Below the pieces are notes generated by a model. It ran no database searches. It saw only the letters and a program-made list of their open reading frames with translations, and was not told the origin of the DNA. A DNA stretch of 48,693 nt from DATLXH01 sp035576005 (lineage in GTDB: Bacteria > Acidobacteriota > Thermoanaerobaculia > Gp7-AA8). Positions within the stretch are counted from its first letter, which is position 1. Each line of letters starts with the position of its first letter. Positions 1-7,437 of the stretch are shown piece by piece. Location: positions 1 through 48,693 of the forward strand of contig DATLXH010000111.1 in NCBI GenBank assembly GCA_035576005.1. Reading direction: 5' to 3'. The position numbers were made by a program, and so were the translations under genes.

Positions 1-8
1 TTGAGCTT

Positions 9-189
9 AACCCGCATTTCTCACAGACCTTCGCCGGGAGACGACGGATAGCGCCTGTCTGCTTCGTTGCACGGCAATTTCGCTCCTTGACATAGTGTCG
101 ACTATGCCTTCGTCGCAAAATCGCCGTGCGCCTCGCATCCAAGCCACTCTCCGCCGTCTCACGACAAAGGTCTGTGAGAAATGCGGGTT
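9..189. repeat. R1 palindromic intergenic element, copy A (complete)
   Basis: The element begins AACCCGCATTTCTCACAG and ends with the inverted form CTGTGAGAAATGCGGGTT, so it has terminal inverted repeats of about 23 bp. The interior holds a hairpin CATAGT-GTCG-ACTATG near position 100. The reverse complement of copy E (15103-15284) matches this copy over its whole length with only a few differences, so it is a discrete mobile-type unit of about 182 bp found in both orientations. It has no credible coding capacity. Reading frames through its ends encode the artefact peptide KVCEKCGL. It resembles a MITE or REP-type element. No transposase is seen beside it. Confidence 0.85.
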
Positions 190-629
190 TAGAGTCGAGC
201 TGGGCCCGGAACAACCTTCCGTACGTTGAAATCGAAAAAATCTATCTGCAGGGGGTTATGTGCCGGTGGTCGGGAGATCCAGCGAGTCCGTTCTGCTTCG
301 GGTCAAGGGCAAAAAAAATCCCCCGGGGAGGGGGAAGTTTTTCTTTTGGGCCGCTGCGGTATGAGGGGGGATGTAGGTGGGATTTGTGAGTTACATCGTC
401 CAAATATTGGTCCAATAGTTTAGGTGGGCAACCGCAGCAGTCACGAAGCGCAGATTAATAGGCTGGATCCGCGCAGGAATGGTTTCACGTTCTGGAGACC
501 ATTTCATGTTGGCTCCCTCTGTTGCATGCTTCGCGCCAGCTTTTGAGAGCCCCGAATGATGCCGATGTCTGCCGTGCGCGAGCACGTCGCTGCGACTGTG
601 GCGTCCCGGTTGCACCGGATCTCCAGACC
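190..629. other. Intergenic stretch without a supported gene
   Basis: The 440 bases between repeat copy A and the outer-membrane protein hold short overlapping frames on both strands but none with family resemblance or a good ribosome binding site. The only structure seen is the C-rich/G-rich hairpin with a T tract at 311-347. The promoter of the downstream gene should lie in the last 150 bases, but no convincing -35/-10 pair could be picked. Confidence 0.5.
311..347 (+). terminator. Possible intrinsic terminator hairpin
   Basis: A run of A (311-318) is followed by CCCCC (320-324), a short loop, GGGGG (330-334) and a T-rich tract TTTTTCTTTT (338-347). The outer A and T runs can extend the stem, so it could work in either direction. 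No gene is seen immediately upstream inside the window, so its client is unknown. Confidence 0.4.
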
Positions 630-1316
630 ATGAAGTCCTCACCGGTCATCCTCTTCCTGTCGCTTCTGATTACGGGAAGCGCCCGCGCGTCGGATTGGTC
701 GTTCGGAGCGGCCACCGGACCCTTTGTCTTCGGACACTTTGCGGAACGTTCGGCCACGATAGGAAGCGGCGAGACGCGGCGACGGGTCCACTACGCGCTT
801 TCGGCCGAGACGCAGCCAGGAGTCAGACTCGATTTCCAACGTGACTTCAACAGCCGCATCTCGATGCGGTTCGAAGGAAGTTTCGTCGATGCTCCGCTCG
901 CAATCAAAACCGGCTCGGAGAGCGACCGCCCCTCGAGCGGGGCAGGCTCGGTTCAGGTTGCCGGCATGCGAGTGACAGCGGTTGCGCTTCCTCTCATTCT
1001 CCGGATCAATCGGCGCGGCACGTTTCGTCCCTTCCTGGGAGCCGGGCCAGGGCTCGTGGTGTATCAGACGGAACGTCGTGAACAAAGCACACTCCTGCCG
1101 CTGTTTACCGGGACGAGACGTCAGGCGGGTCTGGAGCTCTTAGCCGGGCTCGAGTGGTCCATCTCACGGTCATTTTCTCTCGAGGGGGATCTGCGCGACA
1201 GCATCACCCGCTCCCCCTTCAGAGCGTCGGATCTCCAGACCACGCCTTCGCTTTCGATCCGGCTCCCTTCCGTGCACAATCTCCACAGCACGTTCGGGAT
1301 TCGGTACCGTTTCTAA
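630..1316 (+). CDS. Outer-membrane beta-barrel-like protein
   Basis: A 228-residue protein. The ATG at 630 is chosen because it opens a classical signal peptide: basic MKSS, a hydrophobic segment VILFLSLLITG, then a signal-peptidase-I-type end SARA-S. An upstream in-frame start would bury that signal. The mature part has alternating polar and hydrophobic strands with glycine-aromatic turns, and the last residues are FGIRYRF. A terminal Phe is the recognition mark for BAM-assembled outer-membrane barrels. Its length fits an 8-stranded OmpA/OmpW-like barrel, but no specific family is recognised. Location in the outer membrane is inferred. It is 36 bases upstream of moaD, and there is no evident functional link. 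Confidence 0.7.
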   Translation: MKSSPVILFLSLLITGSARASDWSFGAATGPFVFGHFAERSATIGSGETRRRVHYALSAETQPGVRLDFQRDFNSRISMRFEGSFVDAPLAIKTGSESDRPSSGAGSVQVAGMRVTAVALPLILRINRRGTFRPFLGAGPGLVVYQTERREQSTLLPLFTGTRRQAGLELLAGLEWSISRSFSLEGDLRDSITRSPFRASDLQTTPSLSIRLPSVHNLHSTFGIRYRF

Positions 1317-1352
1317 TCGGCGTCCGCCGGACCGGGGTTGCCAGAGGAAATC

Positions 1353-1607
1353 ATGTCCGTTGTAAAAGTACGTCTTCTCCTGTTCGCCGTTCTGCGTGAC
1401 ATCATCGGAGCGTCAGAAGTGGAATTGGAACTGGAACATGGCGCCCGTGCCGTCGACGTGTGGAGCCTGCTCAGGGCAAAGCATCCCGCACTGTCGGGCT
1501 ACGTGCTCCCTCCTCTGACTGCGATCAACGAGCGCTACGTGCCGGCGGAAACACTCCTCGAGTCCGGCGATGACCTTGCCTTCATTCCTCCGGTCGCTGG
1601 TGGGTGA
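1353..1607 (+). CDS. moaD: Molybdopterin synthase sulfur carrier subunit (MoaD)
   Basis: A ubiquitin-like protein of 84 residues, the usual MoaD length. It ends in VAGG; the C-terminal Gly-Gly is the tail that is adenylated and thiocarboxylated and then gives sulfur to precursor Z in molybdopterin synthase. The start at ATG 1353 has an AGAGGA ribosome site six bases upstream; a TTG at 1338 is in frame but poorer. The next gene encodes the MoaE partner and begins within or just past its last codons, so the two subunits are translationally coupled. No other moa or moe gene is in the window. Identification is firm from the GG tail, the size and the moaE neighbour. Confidence 0.9.
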   Translation: MSVVKVRLLLFAVLRDIIGASEVELELEHGARAVDVWSLLRAKHPALSGYVLPPLTAINERYVPAETLLESGDDLAFIPPVAGG

Positions 1608-1611
1608 TCCC

Positions 1612-2799
1612 GTGGCCGAGAGTCATCTGACGGACGATCCGATCGACGCAGCCGCTCTCATGCAGCGCGTGATGCGCAATTCAGACGGCGCGCTCGCATT
1701 CTTTGCCGGGGCTGTGCGGAATCACCACGAGGGAAGATCGGTCGAATCGATCTTCTACGACGCTTACAGACCGATGGCGGAAAAGGAAATCGACTCGATT
1801 CTCCGGCAGATCCGCACCTCGCACCCCATGGTGCAGATCGCGCTGGTTCATCGTCTTGGGTTACTCAGAGTCGGGGATGTTTCGATCGCGATTGCCTGCT
1901 CGTCGCCACACCGTGCGGATGCGTTTGCCGCTTGTCGCGAAGCGATCGATCTCGTGAAGCAGACCGTCCCGATCTGGAAGAAAGAGAAAAGTGAAAGGGG
2001 CGAGGAGTGGGCCGGGTGGCAGGGAGACGGTCCGGCTCGCCCGGTCGCTACCGAGGTAGAGAGCCATACCGTGACATCGTCACAACTTCCCCGCGGGGCT
2101 GGCTACTCAACGGAGGACGCCGCTGTGGTTCCCGCCGCCAGTACGATTGTCGTCCGGGACGACCCGTTTGAAGTGTTGCTCTACCGTCGGAATCCGAAAA
2201 GCACTTTTGTACCAGGAGCATGGGTCTTCCCCGGAGGAAGTGTCGAACGGGAGGATCAAGCGCTGGCCGAATCTGTCGGCGGGAGCCGGATCGACGTGAT
2301 GAAGATCTGCGCAATTCGTGAGCTGTTCGAGGAGAGTGGAGTCTGGATCGGCGAGAACGGCTCGACGGTGATTCCTCATCGAGGCGATCTCATCGCCGGC
2401 CGACGATCGTTTTCTGAGATTGTCCGAGGCCTTGCGCTTCCTGTAGAGCAGCTGACGTGGACCGCCCGCTGGATCACGCCTGTCGGAGTTCCCAAACGAT
2501 TCGATACATACTTTTTCCTGGCGTCGGTATCGCGTGATCTCATCGCGACGGCAGACGGCGAAGAGGGAGTCGACGTCCTCTGGATCGCGCCCTCCGAAGC
2601 ATTGGAACGCCACGAGAGGGGGGAGCTTTCGTTGATGTTTCCGACGATCCGAAATCTCGGAGCGATCGCTCACTTCGACTCGTCTCATGCGTTGATTACC
2701 TCGACAGAGGGGATCGAGATTCGAACGATGCGACCTGTGCTCATTGTGGAGGGGGACAGGAAACGAATCGTCCTCCCGTCAGGGGAAAGCGACGAATGA
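1612..2799 (+). CDS. moaE: MoaE molybdopterin synthase catalytic subunit fused to a Nudix hydrolase
   Basis: One uninterrupted frame encodes two enzymes. Residues 1 to about 150 are MoaE: AVRNHHEGR near 35, then VHRLG and VPIWKKE, with the family's catalytic lysines at about 116 and 123. MoaE with MoaD adds two sulfurs to precursor Z. Residues from about 170 to the end are a Nudix hydrolase: VPGAWVFPGG, then an interrupted Nudix box ending RELFEESGV (236-244). The insertion between the Gly and the Glu-rich helix is typical of NUDT19/NUDT7-like proteins that cut CoA or other nucleoside diphosphates. GTG 1612 is used because MoaE proteins start close to here; ATG 1570 is in frame and would overlap moaD by 38 bases. 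MoaE alone is about 150 residues, so the fusion is unusual. The stop overlaps the next start (ATGA). Confidence 0.85.
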   Translation: MAESHLTDDPIDAAALMQRVMRNSDGALAFFAGAVRNHHEGRSVESIFYDAYRPMAEKEIDSILRQIRTSHPMVQIALVHRLGLLRVGDVSIAIACSSPHRADAFAACREAIDLVKQTVPIWKKEKSERGEEWAGWQGDGPARPVATEVESHTVTSSQLPRGAGYSTEDAAVVPAASTIVVRDDPFEVLLYRRNPKSTFVPGAWVFPGGSVEREDQALAESVGGSRIDVMKICAIRELFEESGVWIGENGSTVIPHRGDLIAGRRSFSEIVRGLALPVEQLTWTARWITPVGVPKRFDTYFFLASVSRDLIATADGEEGVDVLWIAPSEALERHERGELSLMFPTIRNLGAIAHFDSSHALITSTEGIEIRTMRPVLIVEGDRKRIVLPSGESDE

Positions 2800-3566
2800 G
2801 GGGTGGAGTTACCGTCCTCACAGCGCCGAACCCTGGCCCATTCACTCTCGACGGAACGCGCACGTATGTCGTTGGCAGTTCCTCGGTCATTGACCCGGGG
2901 CCCTCGATCGAGTCGCACATCGAAGCCGTGCTCGCCGCCGCTCCTCGCTTGTCGAAAATCTTCGTCACTCACCGTCACGCCGATCATGCGCCGGCGGCGC
3001 TGGCGATCAGGCAGAAGACGGGAGCACGGCTGTTCACGCCCGCGGGTGTGTTTGAAAGTGAAACCGTCGACCACCTTTTGCAGGATGGAGAAATCATCTC
3101 ACTCGATGAGTCCGACACACTGGAAGCCATCGCAACTCCGGGCCATACGGCAGAGCATTTCTGCTTTATAGCGGGATCGGGTGAGCTCTTCACGGGTGAC
3201 ACGATTCTCGGCTCCGGGACGACCACGATTTTTCCGCCGGACGGAGACATGGCGAGCTATCTTCGCTCGCTTCGCCTCCTGCGAGAGCGGCGTCCCACAC
3301 GGATCTATCCGGGGCATGGCCCTGTGCGAGATGACGCGATGCCGCTCATCGATTACTACATCGCTCACCGCCTGGAGCGTGAGGAGCAGATTGTTGCGCT
3401 CCTTGCTCGAGGCGGAAAAGACATCGCGTCATTGCGCGAGTCGATCTACGTCGATCTTCCCGCTGCGCTGGCCGGAGCCGCGGAGACGCAACTCTCGGCT
3501 CACCTGATCCACCTGTGCGAACAGAAGAGGGTGATGCGGAAAGGTTCACGATTCGCTCTCGCGTAG
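2796..3566 (+). CDS. MBL-fold metallohydrolase, LACTB2/glyoxalase II-like
   Basis: A 256-residue metallo-beta-lactamase-fold protein. The zinc motif is visible as THRHADH (HxHxDH) near residue 65, followed by GHT near 114, FTGD near 130 and YPGHGP near 170, which complete the di-metal site. The last 60 residues look like the winged-helix tail of the LACTB2 group, whose members are hydrolases and, in animals, an RNase. The substrate is not readable. The start codon overlaps the stop of the MoaE-Nudix gene by four bases, so they share a transcript. Nudix and LACTB2-like genes side by side suggest a nucleotide- or CoA-thioester-linked role rather than cofactor synthesis; this is inference. Confidence 0.85.
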   Translation: MRGGVTVLTAPNPGPFTLDGTRTYVVGSSSVIDPGPSIESHIEAVLAAAPRLSKIFVTHRHADHAPAALAIRQKTGARLFTPAGVFESETVDHLLQDGEIISLDESDTLEAIATPGHTAEHFCFIAGSGELFTGDTILGSGTTTIFPPDGDMASYLRSLRLLRERRPTRIYPGHGPVRDDAMPLIDYYIAHRLEREEQIVALLARGGKDIASLRESIYVDLPAALAGAAETQLSAHLIHLCEQKRVMRKGSRFALA

Positions 3567-3620
3567 CGCACTGCCTGCGCCCGCATTCCGTAACGCGTTG
3601 AGTCGGGAATCGAAGCTATT

Positions 3621-3768
3621 TGTGGCCGGAGATTCCAATGTCCGGCAGGCAGGGTGATCCGAGGACAACTGAGTCGAATCGCCATGGTCGCGTTTCGCTG
3701 ATCGGGGTTGACTTGACGCGATTGGAATTCGCTGCGAAAGAAGCCGGACATTGGAATGTCCGGCCACA
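3621..3768. repeat. R2 palindromic element, paired hairpins in inverted orientation
   Basis: Two 26-bp arms, 3621-3646 and 3743-3768, are inverted copies with a single mismatch. Each arm also folds on itself: the right arm contains the perfect palindrome GCCGGACATT-GG-AATGTCCGGC in its sequence or complement. This is the layout of paired REP hairpins (a BIME) or a very small non-autonomous transposon. The 96-base centre has no gene. It lies in the 385-base gap between the MBL hydrolase and the Rieske oxidoreductase. Confidence 0.75.
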
Positions 3769-3811
3769 GGATGCCGACGGATCGTCGACGCCGCGTTGCG
3801 CGTTCGAGTTA

Positions 3812-3855
3812 GCTATCCGTCGTCTCGCGGCGAAGGTCTGTGAGAAATGCGGGTT
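3812..3855. repeat. R1 element fragment B (one terminus only)
   Basis: The 44 bases GCTATCCGTCGTCTC through ATGCGGGTT match the reverse complement of the first 44 bases of copy A almost exactly, then similarity stops abruptly on the left. It is a truncated R1 element, 96 bases upstream of the start of the Rieske oxidoreductase. An in-frame upstream start at 3847 lies inside this repeat and was not used for that gene. Confidence 0.8.
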
Positions 3856-3951
3856 AGAGGGAAGACACGAAAAATCCTACATCCTGAGCGAAGGTCGCTG
3901 CATGACTCTTGCTCCATCTCTCGCAAACAGCGATTGAAGCGAGGGCATCCG

Positions 3952-5475
3952 ATGAGTAGTGAAGTCAATGAATCAATCTGGATTTCAACGGCGCCAGGCA
4001 GCGGATTCCCGTCACTCGATCGAGATCTGACTGTAGATGTTGTCATCGTGGGCGGTGGAATCACCGGGATCACTGCCGCGACCATTCTCAAGAAAGCGGG
4101 AAAGCGGGTGGCGGTCCTCGAGCTGGGCTCAATCGCCGCGGCGGAGACAGGTCACACCACGGCCCATCTGACCGAAGCGATCGACGCAGGCTACAAAACT
4201 CTTTCCTCGGACTTCGGTTCTGAGGGTGCGGCGCTGATTGCGGAAGGAAGTCGTGACGCGATCAGCTTCATCGAGGAGCTTTCGATCCGCGAGCGGATCG
4301 ACTGTGGCTTCGAGCGGCTGCCCGCCTTTATTTACTCAGAGACGGAACGTGATGTGGCTATGCTGAGAGAAGAAGCCGACGCCAGCGCGCGGGCCGGGGT
4401 GGCGGCAGCATTCGTGAGCAGCGCGCCACTTCCCTTTCCGACCAAAGGTGCCATCCGCTTCGAGAACCAGGCGCAGTTTCATCCGCGCCAGTACCTCGTT
4501 CCGCTTGCGCAGCGGATCGTTGGAGATGGCAGTCACGTTTTCGAGCGGAGCGGAGCGGTCGATTTCAAGGACGGCTCGCCGTGTGAGGTGAAGACCGAGC
4601 GAGGTAAGGTGACTGCCGACGCGATTTTCGTAGCGGCTCATGTGCCGGTGAATGACCTGGTCGCGATTTTCACCAAGATCGCCGCCTATCGGTCGTACGC
4701 GATTGCGGTAGAGGTTTCTTCGCCTCTCACACCCTGCCTCTTTTGGGATACGGAAGACCCCTATCACTACATCAGAAGCTACAGCACCGCGCAGCGCAAC
4801 ACTCTCATCATCGGCGGAGAGGATCACAAAACGGGGATGGAGAAGGACACCGAAGAGCCGTTTCGCAAGCTCGAGGAGTACGCCCGGTCCCGCTTCGAGG
4901 TGACGAAGATCGTGAATCGCTGGTCCGGCCAGATCATTGAGCCGCACGACGGACTTCCGTTCACGGGTCGAAATCCGATGTCGAAGAACATCTACGTTGC
5001 GACCGGATACGCAGGTCAGGGGATGACGTTCGGAACGCTCTCCGGGATGGTTGTTGCTGATCTGATCCTCGGGCGAGAGAACAAGTATGCCAAATTGCTG
5101 GATGCCACACGGGTCAAGCCGGTTGCCGCCGCGAAGGACTACATCGCGGAGAACGTCGACTTTCCGAAACGATTCATCCTCGACAGGATCTTTCGCGCAA
5201 ACGTGGAGGGTCATTCGGTCGAGGAGATCACAGCCGGCGAGGGAAAGATCATTTCGGTGAAGGGAAGGAAGGTTGCCATCTATCGCGATGAGTCGGGGCA
5301 ACTCGACGCGCTCTCCCCGGTCTGCCCTCACATGAAATGTGATGTTGCCTGGAACAGTCACGAGAAGAGCTGGGACTGTCCCTGTCACGGTTCTCGTTTC
5401 ACATGCGGAGGGAGAGTGATCAACGGACCGGCCGTCACGAACCTCGAGCGCATCGATCCCGCCGAACTTGAGTAG
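3952..5475 (+). CDS. FAD-dependent oxidoreductase (DAO family) with C-terminal Rieske domain
   Basis: A 507-residue protein of two domains. Residues about 25-410 are a glycine-oxidase/D-amino-acid-oxidase-type flavoprotein: the dinucleotide fold VVIVGGGITG near 28 and the C-terminal FAD contact ATGYAGQGMT near 352. Residues about 425-500 are a Rieske [2Fe-2S] domain with ligands C458-x-H460 and C476-x2-H479, plus C463 and C478 placed as the conserved disulfide. The protein probably oxidises an amine or amino-acid-like substrate and passes electrons through the cluster. It is cytoplasmic, as no signal is seen. The ATG at 3952 follows a GAGGG ribosome site. It stands alone between fragments of repeat R1 at 3812-3855 and 5497-5515. 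The substrate is unknown. Confidence 0.9.
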   Translation: MSSEVNESIWISTAPGSGFPSLDRDLTVDVVIVGGGITGITAATILKKAGKRVAVLELGSIAAAETGHTTAHLTEAIDAGYKTLSSDFGSEGAALIAEGSRDAISFIEELSIRERIDCGFERLPAFIYSETERDVAMLREEADASARAGVAAAFVSSAPLPFPTKGAIRFENQAQFHPRQYLVPLAQRIVGDGSHVFERSGAVDFKDGSPCEVKTERGKVTADAIFVAAHVPVNDLVAIFTKIAAYRSYAIAVEVSSPLTPCLFWDTEDPYHYIRSYSTAQRNTLIIGGEDHKTGMEKDTEEPFRKLEEYARSRFEVTKIVNRWSGQIIEPHDGLPFTGRNPMSKNIYVATGYAGQGMTFGTLSGMVVADLILGRENKYAKLLDATRVKPVAAAKDYIAENVDFPKRFILDRIFRANVEGHSVEEITAGEGKIISVKGRKVAIYRDESGQLDALSPVCPHMKCDVAWNSHEKSWDCPCHGSRFTCGGRVINGPAVTNLERIDPAELE

Positions 5476-5496
5476 AGACGATGTCGATTTACGGGG

Positions 5497-5515
5497 TAAC
5501 CCGCATTTCTCACAG
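5497..5515. repeat. R1 element fragment C (terminus only)
   Basis: TAACCCGCATTTCTCACAG is an exact copy of the R1 terminus, 21 bases past the stop of the Rieske oxidoreductase. Similarity ends after 19 bases. Together with fragment B it brackets that gene. Confidence 0.65.
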
Positions 5516-5583
5516 CTCTCCGTGAACGCACATTAGAGAGTCATCCCGAGCGGGAGAGCAGCGTCAGCCGCGCAGCGGCGTCT

Positions 5584-5741
5584 CCCTCTCCCCGGCGGGG
5601 AGAGGGAAGCGAGCGAAGCGAAGCAGGGAGAGGGGCGTGAAAGTCCTGAGACTCCGGTGGAAAGGGCGAGGTCTTCGTATATCTCTCGGCCCCCCTCTCC
5701 CGGTCGCTGACGCGACCACTCTTTTCCCGTCGGGGAGAGGG
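5584..5741. repeat. GC-rich intergenic hairpins (CCCTCTCCCC family)
   Basis: 5584-5606 is a perfect 10-bp stem CCCTCTCCCC/GGGGAGAGGG with a 3-base loop. A second, longer structure runs from CCCCCTCTCCC at 5691 to GGGGAGAGGG ending at 5741 and encloses the small hairpin GGTCGC-TGAC-GCGACC. No T run follows, so these are repeats rather than clear terminators. The whole 417-base gap from 5476 to 5892 holds only these and R1 fragment C. Confidence 0.6.
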
Positions 5742-5892
5742 ACGACGCGAACTTCATCAGAAGCTGTGTCGCAGCCCGGGACCGCTGCAGCCGGTACGAG
5801 CCCGATGAGGGGCGGCGGCAATCGCAACCTAACACGCAGCTACATCCGCTTGGCAAGGCCAATGACCAATCGAAGGGAGGACGGAGAAAAAC

Positions 5893-5984
5893 TGGCGGAG
5901 AGAGAGGGATTCGAACCCTCGGTACCGGTTTCCCAGTACGGCGGTTTAGCAAACCGCTGGATTAAGCCACTCTCCCATCTCTCC
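5893..5984 (-). tRNA. tRNA-Ser (anticodon GCT)
   Basis: Read on the minus strand, it begins GGAGAGATGGGAGAGTGG and ends CTCTCTCCG-CCA with encoded CCA. The anticodon arm GCGGT-TTGCTAA-ACCGC gives GCT for Ser codons AGC/AGU. The long variable arm (GTACTGGGAAACCGGTAC) and the T loop GGTTCGAATCC are type II serine tRNA features. It lies 59 bases downstream of the second tRNA-Ser on the same strand, probably co-transcribed. Confidence 0.97.
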
Positions 5985-6043
5985 GGGAGGACGCCTGCGA
6001 GACGTCCATTCTACAGTCTGCGATCCGCGAGCAACGGATTTTT

Positions 6044-6133
6044 TGGCGGAGGGGGTGGGATTCGAACCCACGGTACCGTTTCCGGTACGGCGGTTTTCAA
6101 GACCGCTGCCTTAAACCACTCGGCCACCCCTCC
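6044..6133 (-). tRNA. tRNA-Ser (anticodon TGA)
   Basis: Minus-strand sequence GGAGGGGTGGCCGAGTGG to CCCTCCG-CCA, with encoded CCA. The anticodon arm GCGGT-CTTGAAA-ACCGC reads TGA for UCA/UCG. The long variable arm GTACCGGAAACGGTAC is typical of tRNA-Ser. It is paired with tRNA-Ser(GCT) downstream. Confidence 0.97.
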
Positions 6134-6186
6134 GGCAGGTCCACGGGAACAGTGCTGGTGTGACCTCTATTTCGGCCTCCAGCCAG

Positions 6187-6235
6187 GAATGCAGAACGCA
6201 GAAGGAGGCAAGTTGTCTCGCCCAGTTCTGCATTC
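6187..6235. repeat. Hairpin of the GAATGCAGAA repeat family (R5)
   Basis: GAATGCAGAAC (6187-6197) pairs perfectly with GTTCTGCATTC (6225-6235). The same AGAATGC words build the tandem array at 20033-20106 and the hairpin in the rRNA spacer at 33719-33799. It lies just downstream of the DUF1003 gene and could serve as its 3' hairpin. Confidence 0.55.
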
Positions 6236-6243
6236 ATCTGACA

Positions 6244-7068
6244 TTACCTCGGCCGCGGAGGCAGTCTTGCCAGCATTTCCTCGTTCAGCGCGTCGAACTT
6301 CACATGAAGCTGGGCGACTTCCAACTCGGCCTTGAGGTTGACTGCATATTCGGCGTCTGCCCTCAACCGATCCTTCATGCTCTGCCGGTTCTGACTGATC
6401 AGGACGAAGATCGACAGGAAGATTGCCTCGAGCGAGACGGTCATGGTCAGAAAGCCGAAGGGGTAGGGATCGAAGTGGTTCAGTCCCGGCAGGACGTTCC
6501 ATCCAATCCAGACGACGAACCATAGAAGATTCAGAAAGAAAAAAGGGATGCTTCCGCTGAACTCCGCAATCGCATCGGCCGCCCGTTCGACCGGCGTCGA
6601 GCGCATCTCGATCTCGTCGTTGATGTTCCGCGACGCCGGATTCCGGAGGAGCTCATCTGTCGAGCGGATTCGCTGTCCCATCGTGGCGAGCAGGTCGAGG
6701 GCAGCATCGGGATGATTTTGTAGGAACCGGGTTAAGTCTGGCCTGTCGAGCACGTAAAGCTCGGAGTCCTCGATTGCGACGGCACTCGCCGTCCGCGGAC
6801 CTCCATCAAGCAGTGACAGTTCACCGAAGATCTCGCCCGGACCACACCCAGCGAGAACGATCCTGGTGCCAATGGTGTCGTTGACGAAGATCTCGATCAG
6901 CCCGGAGGCGACGATGTAGAGAGCATCGCCAGGCTCGCTGATGCTGAAGACGGTGCTGCCGCGTTCTACCCGCTTGCGCTCGAGTGATTGCATCAACTCC
7001 AGCCGCTCTCGCGGATCGAGCAGCTTGAAGAGCGGAATCTCGGATAGCAAATCCTGCCCGTCAGTCAT
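6244..7068 (-). CDS. Cyclic-nucleotide-binding domain fused to DUF1003 membrane protein
   Basis: A 274-residue protein. Residues about 10-125 form a cNMP-binding domain of the CRP/regulatory-subunit type: PGDALYIVASGLIEI, then the phosphate-binding-cassette region GEIFGELSLLDGGPRTASA near 75-93. Residues about 165-265 are DUF1003: AIAEFSGSIPFFFLN and two membrane spans (roughly 178-198 and 210-230) followed by the charged stretch ISQNRQSMKDR. The layout suggests a membrane protein whose state is set by cAMP, cGMP or c-di-nucleotides. DUF1003 itself has no settled role. The only nucleotide cyclase in the window is far away, at 40486-41115. Confidence 0.85.
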   Translation of the reverse strand: MTDGQDLLSEIPLFKLLDPRERLELMQSLERKRVERGSTVFSISEPGDALYIVASGLIEIFVNDTIGTRIVLAGCGPGEIFGELSLLDGGPRTASAVAIEDSELYVLDRPDLTRFLQNHPDAALDLLATMGQRIRSTDELLRNPASRNINDEIEMRSTPVERAADAIAEFSGSIPFFFLNLLWFVVWIGWNVLPGLNHFDPYPFGFLTMTVSLEAIFLSIFVLISQNRQSMKDRLRADAEYAVNLKAELEVAQLHVKFDALNEEMLARLPPRPR

Positions 7069-7148
7069 TTGACGATTCTAGCAGGCGCGTAGATGCGCCG
7101 AACTTGCTGACGCGTGATGAGAGCTCCAGCATGTGCTGGAGAATCTCT

Positions 7149-7437
7149 AACCCGCTTTTCTCACAGACCTTCTGCTGTGGCAGCGGATAGCGGCCTGTCT
7201 GCTTTGTTGCACGACGGTTTCGCGACGAGAGCATAGTTGACACTGTGTCGAGAGCAACCGGGGCGGGTGTAGGGACGCAGGGCCTGCGTCCGGCACCCAG
7301 ACATCGCATCAGGAATTCTGCATCCCGGCATGAACCCTCGTCCAAAGCGATGGCCGACGACAGTCTTCTCGGTCAGGGACAGGGTACCGGACGCACGCCG
7401 TCCGTCCCTGCGCTCGCATTCTGTGAGAAATGCGGGC
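7149..7437. repeat. R1 palindromic element, copy D (diverged or with inserted centre)
   Basis: The left half, from AACCCGCTTTTCTCACAGACC at 7149 to the internal CATAGT hairpin, follows copy A with scattered differences. The right terminus is CTGTGAGAAATGCGGG at 7421-7436. Between them the sequence is unrelated to copies A and E and about 100 bases longer; it holds its own inverted repeat GGACGCAGG/CCTGCGTCC near 7275. The right end abuts the stop codon of the lipoprotein gene at 7437-7439. With 7069-7148 this fills the gap between the two minus-strand genes. Confidence 0.75.

Noticed and set aside
4336..5388. 350-codon minus-strand frame
   Set aside because: It lies wholly inside the Rieske oxidoreductase gene, whose motifs are all on the plus strand. 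It is a high-G+C shadow.
5637..6335. Long plus-strand open frame of 232 codons
   Set aside because: It runs through both tRNA-Ser genes on the opposite strand and through palindromic repeats. Composition is Arg/Gly-rich and it has no family resemblance.
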